Assembly: GCF_011077955.1 (NCBI RefSeq)
Contig: NZ_JAALBX010000013.1
Location: forward strand, 56,143 to 120,142
Reading direction: 5' to 3'
Length of the DNA: 64,000 nucleotides
DNA from: Citrobacter freundii
GTDB taxonomy: Bacteria > Pseudomonadota > Gammaproteobacteria > Enterobacterales > Enterobacteriaceae
The notes under the pieces: model-generated
Told to the model about the DNA's origin: nothing
Seen by the model: only the letters and a program-made list of their open reading frames with translations
Databases searched by the model: none
Program-made: the position numbers and the translations under genes
Shown here: positions 34,760 to 42,562 of the stretch, piece by piece
Numbering within the stretch: position 1 is the first letter of the stretch
Layout: the number at the start of each line of letters is the position of its first letter

Positions 34760-35344
34760 ATGATGAATGAACAATTACGCGCTGCGCTGCCTCACCGGGA
34801 CGCCCCCTTTTTTCGTGTGCTGCATATCATCGTCGCGGTGCTGGTGTTGTTGCAGATAATTAACGCTAACTTTATAGAAAGTGAGGCGCTGGGAGACCAG
34901 AACCTGACCGGGTATATCACTGCGTTTCACGTCATATCGGGGTTAGCCCTGATTATCCTCGGCATCGTCATGCTTTTCTGGATGCTAACGCAGCGCGGGT
35001 TCCGTTACTACTTTGCCTGGCTGACGCTCGACTTTCGCGGCATTAAACAAGATCTGAAAACACTCACCTTACCGCGCCTGCCGGACGCGCATGCCGGTGG
35101 CATCGCGGCGACAATCCAGGGGCTAGGGGTGCTTGCGCTGCTGGCGGTGGCGTTGTGTGGCGGGCTTTGGTTTGTGCTGAATATCACGCCTGGCGTCTCA
35201 TCCTCGCTTGCAGAAGATGTGCTGGATACGCATGAGTTTCTGACGTTGTTTATTGAAACCTATTTCTGGGCGCATGGCGCGATGGGATTACTTCATATCC
35301 TTCTTACCTATCGTGAAAAAAGAAAGCTCCCGCTCTCCAGTTAA
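34760..35344 (+). CDS. Cytochrome b561/b6-like membrane protein
   Basis: A 194-aa inner-membrane protein with four or five hydrophobic segments and histidines in suitable positions for haem (FRVLHIIVAVLVLLQ, TAFHVISGLALIILG, LLHILLTY). It resembles the cytochrome b/b6-domain proteins related to CybB, which oxidise quinol. ATG codons at 34760 and 34763 are both possible; the ribosome site is weak. Confidence 0.75.
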   Translation: MMNEQLRAALPHRDAPFFRVLHIIVAVLVLLQIINANFIESEALGDQNLTGYITAFHVISGLALIILGIVMLFWMLTQRGFRYYFAWLTLDFRGIKQDLKTLTLPRLPDAHAGGIAATIQGLGVLALLAVALCGGLWFVLNITPGVSSSLAEDVLDTHEFLTLFIETYFWAHGAMGLLHILLTYREKRKLPLSS

Positions 35345-35567
35345 TTACGCGCAGGCTGAGTAAAGCCAACTAATGCGCCGTAATTTCTGATCTCTATCGT
35401 AGGGTAGGGTGAATACACGTCCGCTTCGGTAAGAAGCGGACAGTTTATATACTGAAAAGGCGCATTACCCAACGTAAAACATAATTCTGGTGCGGTTATG
35501 AAGTGAAAGGCGTCTTTTTCGCCGTTCTATTTCGTGAGCACTCTTGACTGGCGTTATTGCATGAAAG

Positions 35568-36362
35568 TCATCCCGGCTGGATGCAGGCAATCCCAGTGTC
35601 GCAGAGGTCACTTTCCGGTCTGTTTTTTTCAGCGATGATACACTTAATTCGCTCAATCACCCTCTCTCGGCATTTTTTATGATCTCGCATCGCTCTTGGG
35701 TGAGCAATTTGAAAGCAGGTCGCACCACCGCTCTTAAACTCCCAAAATCTTCCCGGGTCGACTGATACGGTTTCGTAGCCATTGAGATGTTGTTTTAATA
35801 ACCGCTTCACGATGTAGCCAGTCTTTTTTATTCCTGATGCAAATATCACAAAATCAGGTTTTGAGTGTTTGATTTGTGCCTCGAGCATTTTCAACGAGGC
35901 GGCAATCACTTCCTCACGCTCTTCACGGGGGCGACGCAGCGGCGTTTTAAAATCGTAATCCCACGCCAGTAAATTAGCGTACATTATCGCCTGAGGCATC
36001 AGGTTTAACTCCCGCGCCAGCTTTAAATGATATCGCATAAAGTGGCTGCGTGAAGTGCGCATGTGCGCTATATCATCTTGATGCTTTTTGTAGCGGACTA
36101 TCGCTTCTTCAATAACATCATCGAGCGTAATACCCTCTTGACGGCCCAGCGCCCGTAACATGGTATTTTTATTATTTTTTGTATTCCAGCCTGAGGTTTC
36201 TCGTCCAACAAGCATGATTTTACACGGGGCTTGCTGGTACTCCTCACCCAGAACGGGCAGAAATACACCTGAATATTTATCGTGGTCGAGGTTGAAGGAC
36301 TGGCTTTTAAGTTCACTGAGTATTTGTTTATATAGTTCGATTAACAATTCCATCTGATGCAT
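35568..36362 (-). CDS. Hypothetical protein, possibly uracil-DNA-glycosylase-like fold
   Basis: A 264-aa soluble protein. The segment CKIMLVGRETSGWN near residue 50, an internal DFVIFASG strand, and FQIAHPRAM near the C-terminus are arranged like the first, middle and last motifs of UDG-superfamily proteins (strand plus G.E..G, then HP-R/S). This is an inference from pattern only; activity is not claimed. Rich in Lys and Arg. It is an isolated gene with lower G+C than the core genes. Confidence 0.6.
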   Translation of the reverse strand: MHQMELLIELYKQILSELKSQSFNLDHDKYSGVFLPVLGEEYQQAPCKIMLVGRETSGWNTKNNKNTMLRALGRQEGITLDDVIEEAIVRYKKHQDDIAHMRTSRSHFMRYHLKLARELNLMPQAIMYANLLAWDYDFKTPLRRPREEREEVIAASLKMLEAQIKHSKPDFVIFASGIKKTGYIVKRLLKQHLNGYETVSVDPGRFWEFKSGGATCFQIAHPRAMRDHKKCRERVIERIKCIIAEKNRPESDLCDTGIACIQPG

Positions 36363-36697
36363 TGCATAACCTATTGCTGAATAATTTTAATTAAGTCCGC
36401 TGTGCTGATGCTTGAATTTCTCTTATCGTCTTCCGGTAAGGGCAGTTACAGGTGTTCTGCAATAATGATTATCCGTTATTGTTTGTGGTTCGACGGGACA
36501 TTATGTCAATACCTTCCTTGCATAACAGCGCAATGGCTCACAGGGCTTTCACCCTGACGCAGGCTTGATGGATCGGCAGGCCACAGCGGTCAGGCAAGCG
36601 TTGAGTGGTAAAGCGCCATAAATCGTGTGCCTGAAAGAAAATATACGCTGGAATGGACTAATCTGACAGTACTTAAGCCGCTTTTCAGGAAGACAAT
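36363..36697. other. Gene-free interval upstream of vat
   Basis: About 335 bases between divergent genes. No frame or RNA recognised. It ends in CAGGAAGACAAT, the ribosome site of the Vat-like gene. Confidence 0.5.
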
Positions 36698-37327
36698 ATG
36701 TACGGACCGGGTCCCACCATTATTCATCCTTTGCAGGGTTTCCCGCAGGTGTGTTTCATCAAAAATACCGTCAGCAACCCGAATATAATCATCGGTGATT
36801 ACACGTATTATGATGATCCCGAAGACTCGCAAAACTTCGAGCGCAACGTGCTTTATCATTATCCCTTTATTGGCGACAAACTCATTATTGGTAAATTTTG
36901 CGCCATCGCAACGGGCGTGCAGTTTATTATGAATGGGGCTAACCATAAACTGTCCGGCTTCTCAACTTTCCCGTTCTTTGTCTTCGGAAATGGATGGGAA
37001 GATAGCGCGCCGCAACCCGGCGAATTGCCTTATAAAGGTGATACGGTTGTCGGTAATGATGTCTGGATTGGATATCAGGCGCTAATTATGCCAGGCGTAA
37101 AAATTGGCAACGGGGCTATCATCTCCTCACGTGCTGTGGTCACGTCTGATGTTCCACCTTATTCCATTGTGGGGGGCAATCCCGCTAAAGTCCTTAAGCA
37201 ACGTTTTACCGATGAAACTATTTTGGCACTGGAAAAACTGGCATGGTGGGATTGGCCGATAGAAAAAATTACCCGCAGTCTTCATGCGATTACTTCAGCG
37301 AATATTGACGCACTTTCTGCCGAATAA
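36698..37327 (+). CDS. Vat-type xenobiotic (streptogramin A-like) O-acetyltransferase
   Basis: A 209-aa left-handed beta-helix acetyltransferase that would transfer acetyl from acetyl-CoA to an antibiotic hydroxyl. It carries the family landmarks YHYP, KLIIGKFCAIATGV, IMNGANH (catalytic His at residue 83), FPFFVFGNGWE, GDTVVGNDVWIG, IMPGVKIGNGAII and IVGGNPAKV, in the order seen in VatD and related proteins. Hexapeptide repeats are clear. The natural substrate in a Gram-negative host is unknown. It lies 203 bases upstream of catA on the same strand. Confidence 0.9.
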   Translation: MYGPGPTIIHPLQGFPQVCFIKNTVSNPNIIIGDYTYYDDPEDSQNFERNVLYHYPFIGDKLIIGKFCAIATGVQFIMNGANHKLSGFSTFPFFVFGNGWEDSAPQPGELPYKGDTVVGNDVWIGYQALIMPGVKIGNGAIISSRAVVTSDVPPYSIVGGNPAKVLKQRFTDETILALEKLAWWDWPIEKITRSLHAITSANIDALSAE

Positions 37328-37399
37328 ATGACAGCGGCGGTTGAAAAAATCGTCCAAATAAATCTTCTGATGGCATTAAACTGATAAAAGGGATGGCGT

Positions 37400-37530
37400 G
37401 GGGCAACTTTTGGCCAAAATGAGACCTGGATCGGCACGTGAAGGGATCCCTCTAGCACCATAATGAAATATTATCTATGGCGAGTAGAATAGATGCGTTA
37501 ACGAGAATTACAGGAGCAAAGGACGTTAAA
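37400..37530 (+). promoter_or_regulatory. catA promoter/leader resembling the Tn9 cat leader
   Basis: Blocks recalled from the cat leader of Tn9/pACYC184 recur in the same order: CAACTTTTGGC, AAAATGAGAC, GATCGGCACGT, CACCATAATGAAATA and CAGGAGC-AAGGA-TAAAATGGA. The block spacing is nearly kept, which shows shared ancestry of the regulatory region as well as the coding region. The comparison is from memory and needs an alignment. Confidence 0.65.
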
Positions 37531-38196
37531 ATGGACAGGAAAAGTGGTGGATTTACCACCGTTGATATATCCAAATGGCCGCGAAAGGAACATTTTGAAG
37601 CATTTCAGTCTGTTGCTCAATGCACCTTTAGCCAGACCATTCAACTGGATATTACGGCGTTCTTAAATACGGTTAAGAAAAATAACGTCAAGTTTTATCC
37701 GGCTTTTATACACCTACTTGCCCGTCTGATGAATGCTCATCCTGAGTTTCGCATGGCAATGAAAGACGGTGAATTAGTGATATGGGATGTCATTTATCCG
37801 GGTTACACAATTTTCCATGAAGAATCTGAAACGTTTTCCTCTCTCTGGAGCGAGTACCACGAGGATATGCAACATTTTCTAAAAGCCTATGGGGAAGATG
37901 TGGCGTGTTACCGGGATAATTTGTCTTATTTCCCGAAGGGATATATTGAGAATATGTTTTTCGTATCCGCCAATCCCTGGATAAGCTTTACCAGTTTTGA
38001 TTTAAACGTAGCCAACATGAATAACTTCTTTGCCCCGGTTTTCACAATCGGTAAATATTACAGGCAAGGCGAAAAAATACTGATGCCGCTGGCGACGCAG
38101 GTCCACCATGCCGTTTGTGATGGTTTCCATGTCGCCAGAATGCTTAATGAGTTACAGCATTTTTGCGATCACTGGCAGGGCGAGGTGCAAGGATGA
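37531..38196 (+). CDS. catA: Type A chloramphenicol acetyltransferase
   Basis: Inactivates chloramphenicol by acetylating its 3-hydroxyl with acetyl-CoA; a cytoplasmic trimer. The 221-aa product follows CatA1 (219 aa) almost throughout: [57 protein letters not shown] and catalytic [11 protein letters not shown] (catalytic His at residue 193). The start at 37531 is set by CAGGAGCAAAGGA and by agreement with CatA1; the frame is open 18 codons upstream. It carries scattered differences throughout (for example [15 protein letters not shown]), so it is a diverged homologue, not a recent transposon copy. No IS or integron flanks it. Confidence 0.95.
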   Translation: MDRKSGGFTTVDISKWPRKEHFEAFQSVAQCTFSQTIQLDITAFLNTVKKNNVKFYPAFIHLLARLMNAHPEFRMAMKDGELVIWDVIYPGYTIFHEESETFSSLWSEYHEDMQHFLKAYGEDVACYRDNLSYFPKGYIENMFFVSANPWISFTSFDLNVANMNNFFAPVFTIGKYYRQGEKILMPLATQVHHAVCDGFHVARMLNELQHFCDHWQGEVQG

Positions 38197-38228
38197 ACGC
38201 TATTATTAAGTACAGATTTACTGCGCCG

Positions 38229-38267
38229 GGCGACGCCTGATGGTTACCGGAACCGTCAGGCGTCGCC
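38229..38267. repeat. Long inverted repeat between convergent catA and hmp-like gene
   Basis: GGCGACGCCTGA (38229-38240) and TCAGGCGTCGCC (38256-38267) are perfect 12-base arms, extended by an inner GGTT/AACC. Neither strand has a T run after it, so it may be a REP-type element or a terminator working without a U tract. Confidence 0.7.
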
Positions 38268-38288
38268 ATCACTCATTAAAACGCAGAC

Positions 38289-39554
38289 TCAGACACCTAC
38301 GCCTCCGGTACCAAACGCCTCGCTGTGGATGCGCTCTTTAGCGATGCCCCGCTCCAACAGCGCACGGTATTGTTCATGCATAAACGGGACCGGCCCACAC
38401 AGGTAGTAGTCCGCTTCTACCGGCAGGTACTCTGACGGCACGGCGCTGAGATTGAGCCTGCCTTGCTGATGGTAATCTTTACCGTGCACCTCGTTTTCCT
38501 TAACCTGCTCATAAGCAATAAACGTCTTCAGGTTGTTATTCTGCAAAGCCAGATTTGACAGCTCCTGACGCAGGGCGTGAACGTCAGAATTGCGCGCGGC
38601 ATGCAGGAAAAAGATCTGCTTTTTATCCGCCGACCGCGTGCCCTGGCCCTGCGCCTGACGGCTGTTGGGATCGGCTGTTTCTGCCAGTAAATGGTGGGTC
38701 ATGGACATCATCGGGGTCAGCCCGACGCCCGCGCTGATAAGCACATTGTCCACATTCGGGTTTAGTAAAAAGAAATTGCCTGCCGGTGCGCTCAGTTCCA
38801 CCGTGTCGCCTTCACTGACCGCATTGTGCAGGGTCGACGAGACGTAGCCCGGGTCCTGGCCCTCAGCACGCGGATCTTCGCGCTTTACAGAGATACGTAG
38901 ATAGTCAGAACCCGGCTGGCTGGACAGGCTGTACTGTCGCGGCTGCTTCAGGTTCAGTTCGGGGATGAAAACGCGTAAGGTCACGTACTGCCCGGGTTTG
39001 TAATCCGGCAGCGCTTGTCCGTCTTCAGGCTTAAGATAGAAAGAGGTAATTTCCTCACTCTCTTTGACTTTCCGGCTGACGGTAAAAGCACGCCAGCCCA
39101 ACCAGCTACCGGGCGTACTCTGGTGTTCGTCGTAAAGCTTTTTCTCCGCCGCAATAAAGATATCGGCCAGATCCTGATAGGCTGCGCCCCATGCAGCAAT
39201 CAGCGGATTATCCATCGGAACGGAGAGCACTTCACTGATGGAATTGAGTAAATTCTCCCCAACAATGTTGTAATCAGGAGCTTTAATATTCAGACTGACA
39301 TGTTTGTGGACAATCAACTCAATCACCGGCGCCAGTACGCTCGGATCGTCGATATTTTCTGCATAGGCCAGTACCGCGCCTGCCAGCGCTTTTGCTTGTG
39401 CGCCACTGCGCTGATGCCCCATATTAAAGACTTCTTTGAGATGGGGATTATTACGCAGCATACGCTTATAGAAATAATCGGTTAACGCAACGCCACTTTC
39501 TTTTAGTACCGGGACGGTATCCTTAACTAGCTGTTTTTGCTCTTCAGTTAACAT
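38289..39554 (-). CDS. Flavohemoglobin (nitric oxide dioxygenase), divergent Hmp type
   Basis: Converts NO to nitrate using O2, NADH, FAD and haem. The globin domain has Tyr29, Gln53 and proximal His85, followed by the FAD domain (RQYSLSSQP) and the NAD domain (LISAGVGLTPMMSM ... YYLCGPVPFM). At 421 aa it is about 25 longer than E. coli Hmp. The extra residues are around AETADPNSRQAQGQGTRSAD in the reductase part. The sequence is clearly more distant than an orthologue and the gene is not beside glyA, so a second flavohemoglobin is likely. No convincing NsrR site was found upstream. Confidence 0.92.
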   Translation of the reverse strand: MLTEEQKQLVKDTVPVLKESGVALTDYFYKRMLRNNPHLKEVFNMGHQRSGAQAKALAGAVLAYAENIDDPSVLAPVIELIVHKHVSLNIKAPDYNIVGENLLNSISEVLSVPMDNPLIAAWGAAYQDLADIFIAAEKKLYDEHQSTPGSWLGWRAFTVSRKVKESEEITSFYLKPEDGQALPDYKPGQYVTLRVFIPELNLKQPRQYSLSSQPGSDYLRISVKREDPRAEGQDPGYVSSTLHNAVSEGDTVELSAPAGNFFLLNPNVDNVLISAGVGLTPMMSMTHHLLAETADPNSRQAQGQGTRSADKKQIFFLHAARNSDVHALRQELSNLALQNNNLKTFIAYEQVKENEVHGKDYHQQGRLNLSAVPSEYLPVEADYYLCGPVPFMHEQYRALLERGIAKERIHSEAFGTGGVGV

Positions 39555-40676
39555 TCGTTGCTCCGCAGTAATAATTTCAGGAAATATTTATTCTTCCCAT
39601 TAACAATAAACCATATACAGCGGTTTTTCCCGAGATTGCACCTTGCTTATATTTGGGCTCGAGATAGTAACATCACGCAGCATTGGGCGTTTATAAACAG
39701 ATTCTAATGAAGTAGAAAGCCTGGCTTTGTTGGTAAAAACAGACCGGAAAGCAATACGATGCGGTGATGTGCAGGGGAAAAATATTTCATCATTTGCCTT
39801 ATAATATTGCAGCGAAGGGGGCATCAAAACAGCGAGCCAATCCAAATATATTTATTATCATATCGCCTGATCCTAACGCTAAATAAGTACTCCGGAAGGG
39901 TTAAATGCTATTTACACAGGTTGGCTATACGTTGTGTATTGTCCTGTCATGTCGTTTTGCCTCTCTTTTGGTCCCATGCCAGTTTGATATACCGCTAAGT
40001 CGTGACGCTCAAGGCAGAGAAAGCGCGGTTAATGTATTAGTCTTCAACTCAGGGAGAGCAAATTCTTCTCTGTATGTCGGAAAAATAATGTTTGCGATAA
40101 GGTCACGTCGCGATCTTTATTTGAAGCCTGACGGCAGTATTGTCCTGTTTCAGGGGATGCCATGCGCAACCGCCGCGATATTTGGACTTAGCAAAACGTC
40201 ATGCATCAAATAACAGGCAGTGGCTATCAGAAATTTGTTGGCCGTGCCCCTGTGAGCGAGAGGCGGAGATAACTCTTTATACAGCCTTGTTACAGGTTTA
40301 AAGGCAGCCAGACAGTAAAACGCCAAAACGGTGGCAGCAAGGCGAAGACATTAAATATTTCTCAATGCCTTTCTCTGATTCACGTCAGGTAATGTGATGC
40401 TTGAGGTTAACTTGCCATAAGAAGAGGGCAGTGATGACGGTGTTTTATGGAAATTATCCCAGCGGAAAGCCAACACGAGATTAGCGTTTGGTAGGTAAAA
40501 AACACATAGTATTTTCTTTCTGGCGCTTAAAAATCATAAGCGCTGACAAGCGACAGCGGATTTCAGTACGGTTTTAAAGAAACATCCAACACGCCTTGCG
40601 TCCTGCCCGCAATAGCGTTGGCCTGGTACTATCAGGCCAACGACGCCATCGCTTTATAGCTGCACCATTGTGCTGT
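39555..40676. other. 1.1-kb interval without a convincing gene
   Basis: A/T-rich between hmp and rarA. The only frame with a plausible ribosome site is 39905-40213 (+, 102 aa, GGAAGGG before the ATG, N-terminus MLFTQVGYTLCIVLSC); it resembles nothing I know and I give it low odds. A perfect inverted repeat CGTTGGCCTG / CAGGCCAACG at 40616-40642 has no T run and sits just after the rarA stop. Confidence 0.5.
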
Positions 40677-41030
40677 TTACCGATACATTTGTTGCATTTC
40701 TGAGCAACCGGCACTGCGGCGCAGCGCGCCGGGGGCCTTGCCAAACTGGCGCTTAAAGCTGCGGTTGAAGGATTGCTGGGAGTCAAAGCCCAACGCGATC
40801 GCCACGTTCAAAATCGGTTCATCGCTTTGTGTCAAGCGCTCAATCGATTTTTGCAGCTTTTTCGCACGGATATATTCAGCTATCGGATGACCAGTATGTT
40901 CTTTAAATATCCGTTGCAGGTGCCATTTCGAGTAGCCGGCTCGCCTGGCGACAGAGTTAATATCGAGGCGGCTATCCAGGTTGTTGTCTATCCAGTCGAG
41001 TAAATCGTGAATGATTGCGCCCGTGTTCAT
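40677..41030 (-). CDS. rarA: RarA, AraC/MarA-type activator next to oqxAB
   Basis: A 117-aa MarA/RamA-class regulator consisting of two HTH motifs: YSKWHLQRIFKEHTGHPIAEYIRAKKL and LGFDSQQSFNRSFKRQFGKAP. In Klebsiella and Enterobacter RarA lies divergent to oqxAB and activates it together with other efflux genes. The same arrangement here identifies it. I start at 41030 (MNTGAIIHDLLDWIDNN) after GGGGAACACG; sixteen upstream codons are open but lie in the leader. Confidence 0.9.
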   Translation of the reverse strand: MNTGAIIHDLLDWIDNNLDSRLDINSVARRAGYSKWHLQRIFKEHTGHPIAEYIRAKKLQKSIERLTQSDEPILNVAIALGFDSQQSFNRSFKRQFGKAPGALRRSAGCSEMQQMYR

Positions 41031-41069
41031 CGTGTTCCCCCCACGCTGCCTGTTAAAAAGCATTTTTGT

Positions 41070-41130
41070 TTGTTGCATTTAAAGATGGCTCGCTCTGGCA
41101 CTAATTGCAAGTTTTATTGTTGCATTTAAA
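41070..41130. repeat. Two direct repeats in the rarA-oqxA divergent promoter
   Basis: TTGTTGCATTTAAA occurs at 41070-41083 and 41117-41130, exactly 47 bases apart. GGCACTAATTGCAAG between them and TTGCACTTAATTTAG near 41191 each match part of a marbox. They are candidates for binding of OqxR or of RarA/MarA. The remaining interval to 41363 holds the oqxA promoter and a GAATAAATATA leader. Confidence 0.45.
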
Positions 41131-41363
41131 TCCTTGTCAAAAACGCGTCTTTTGGCGGTCCCTGAAATAGCACATAAAGTGTATCAATTATTCTTGCACT
41201 TAATTTAGCGCCTCCCTACAATCGCCGCGATAGTGTATTTGCAACTGTTACATTTTGTGGCGATGAACGACACAAATGGCCTCAAGCCAGTCCGGACAAA
41301 GGAAGTGACGCGGCGTCTCCCGCAGCGTTTTGCCCGGCGGCAATAATTACCGGAATAAATATA

Positions 41364-42539
41364 ATGAGCCTGCAAAAACCCTGGGTTAACTTTCATCTGA
41401 ATGCGCTGGGAGCGGTATTGCTCACCGTAGCGCTTGTCGGATGCGATGACGGTGTCGCGCAAAATGCCGTGCCACAAGCCCCCGCCGTCAGTGCCGCTGA
41501 CGTAGTCGTAAAATCAATAAGCCAGTGGGATAGCTTTAACGGTCGGATTGAGGCGGTGGAAAGCGTGCAGCTTCGCCCCCGCGTCTCTGGCTACATTGAT
41601 AAAGTAAATTACACCGACGGGCAGGAGGTGAAAAAGGGCGAGGTGCTGTTCACCATTGATGACAGAACCTATCGCGCCGCCCTGGAACAGGCGCAGGCGA
41701 ATCTGGCGAGAGCCAAAACGCAGGCAAACCTCGCGCGCAGTGAAGCAAGCCGTACCGATAAATTAGTCAGCACCAATGTGGTGTCCCGTGAAGAATGGGA
41801 GCAGCGCCGTTCGGCCGCCACTCAGGCGCAGGCCGACATTCGCGCCGCGCAGGCGGCCGTTGACGCCGCGCAGCTAAACCTTGATTTCACCAAAGTAACC
41901 GCGCCTATTACTGGCCGCGCCAGCCGGGCGCTCATCACCAGCGGTAATCTGGTGAGCGCGGGTGACAGCGCAAGCGTCCTTACCACGCTGGTCTCGTTGG
42001 ATAAAGTGTATGTCTATTTTGATGTGGATGAGGCGACCTTCCTTCAATATCAACATCTGGCCCGAAGCGGGAAAGGGGCTTCCAGTGATCATCTGGCGCT
42101 ACCGGTTGAAATTGGCCTGGTGAGTGAAGAGGGCTACCCCCATCAGGGCAAAGTGGATTTTCTGGATAATCAGTTAACGCCAAGTACCGGCACTATCCGT
42201 ATGCGCGCGCTGCTGGATAACGCGCAGCGTCAGTTTATCCCAGGGCTTTTTGCCCGCGTACGCCTGCCGGGCAGCGCGGAATTCAACGCCACGCTGATTG
42301 ACGACAAAGCGGTGCTGACCGATCAGGATCGCAAATATGTTTATGTGGTCGATAAAGACGGGAAAGCACAGCGTCGCGATATCACGCCAGGACGTCTGGC
42401 CGCCGGTTTACGTATCGTGCAGCAGGGTCTGAACCCGGGCGATAAGGTCATCATCGATGGGTTACAAAAAGTGTTTATGCCGGGGATGCCGGTTAACGCG
42501 AAAACCGTTCCGATGACCGCCAGCGCCGCGCTTAACTGA
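41364..42539 (+). CDS. oqxA: RND efflux periplasmic adaptor OqxA
   Basis: Membrane fusion protein linking OqxB to a TolC-type outer-membrane channel; together they export quinolones, chloramphenicol, olaquindox and nitrofurans. The length is 391 aa, as in Klebsiella OqxA, with long identical stretches (ISQWDSFNGRIEAVESVQL, RPRVSGYIDKVNYTDGQEVK, VTAPITGRASRALITSGNLV). Signal ends in LVGC with Cys27 as lipidation site. Coupled to oqxB 23 bases downstream. Confidence 0.97.
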   Translation: MSLQKPWVNFHLNALGAVLLTVALVGCDDGVAQNAVPQAPAVSAADVVVKSISQWDSFNGRIEAVESVQLRPRVSGYIDKVNYTDGQEVKKGEVLFTIDDRTYRAALEQAQANLARAKTQANLARSEASRTDKLVSTNVVSREEWEQRRSAATQAQADIRAAQAAVDAAQLNLDFTKVTAPITGRASRALITSGNLVSAGDSASVLTTLVSLDKVYVYFDVDEATFLQYQHLARSGKGASSDHLALPVEIGLVSEEGYPHQGKVDFLDNQLTPSTGTIRMRALLDNAQRQFIPGLFARVRLPGSAEFNATLIDDKAVLTDQDRKYVYVVDKDGKAQRRDITPGRLAAGLRIVQQGLNPGDKVIIDGLQKVFMPGMPVNAKTVPMTASAALN

Positions 42540-42562
42540 TCCCTAACTCGAGAATCCGACCC

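Noticed and set aside
36698..38196. vat-catA as a recent transposon or integron insertion
   Set aside because: No IS, attC, integrase or flanking repeats are visible, and both proteins are diverged from mobile versions I remember.
39555..39700. NsrR operator in front of the flavohemoglobin gene
   Set aside because: Only scattered matches to the 11-1-11 pattern; clearly weaker than the yeaR site.
39600..39845. 81-codon minus-strand frame upstream of the flavohemoglobin
   Set aside because: No ribosome site or family resemblance; overlaps the expected hmp promoter region.
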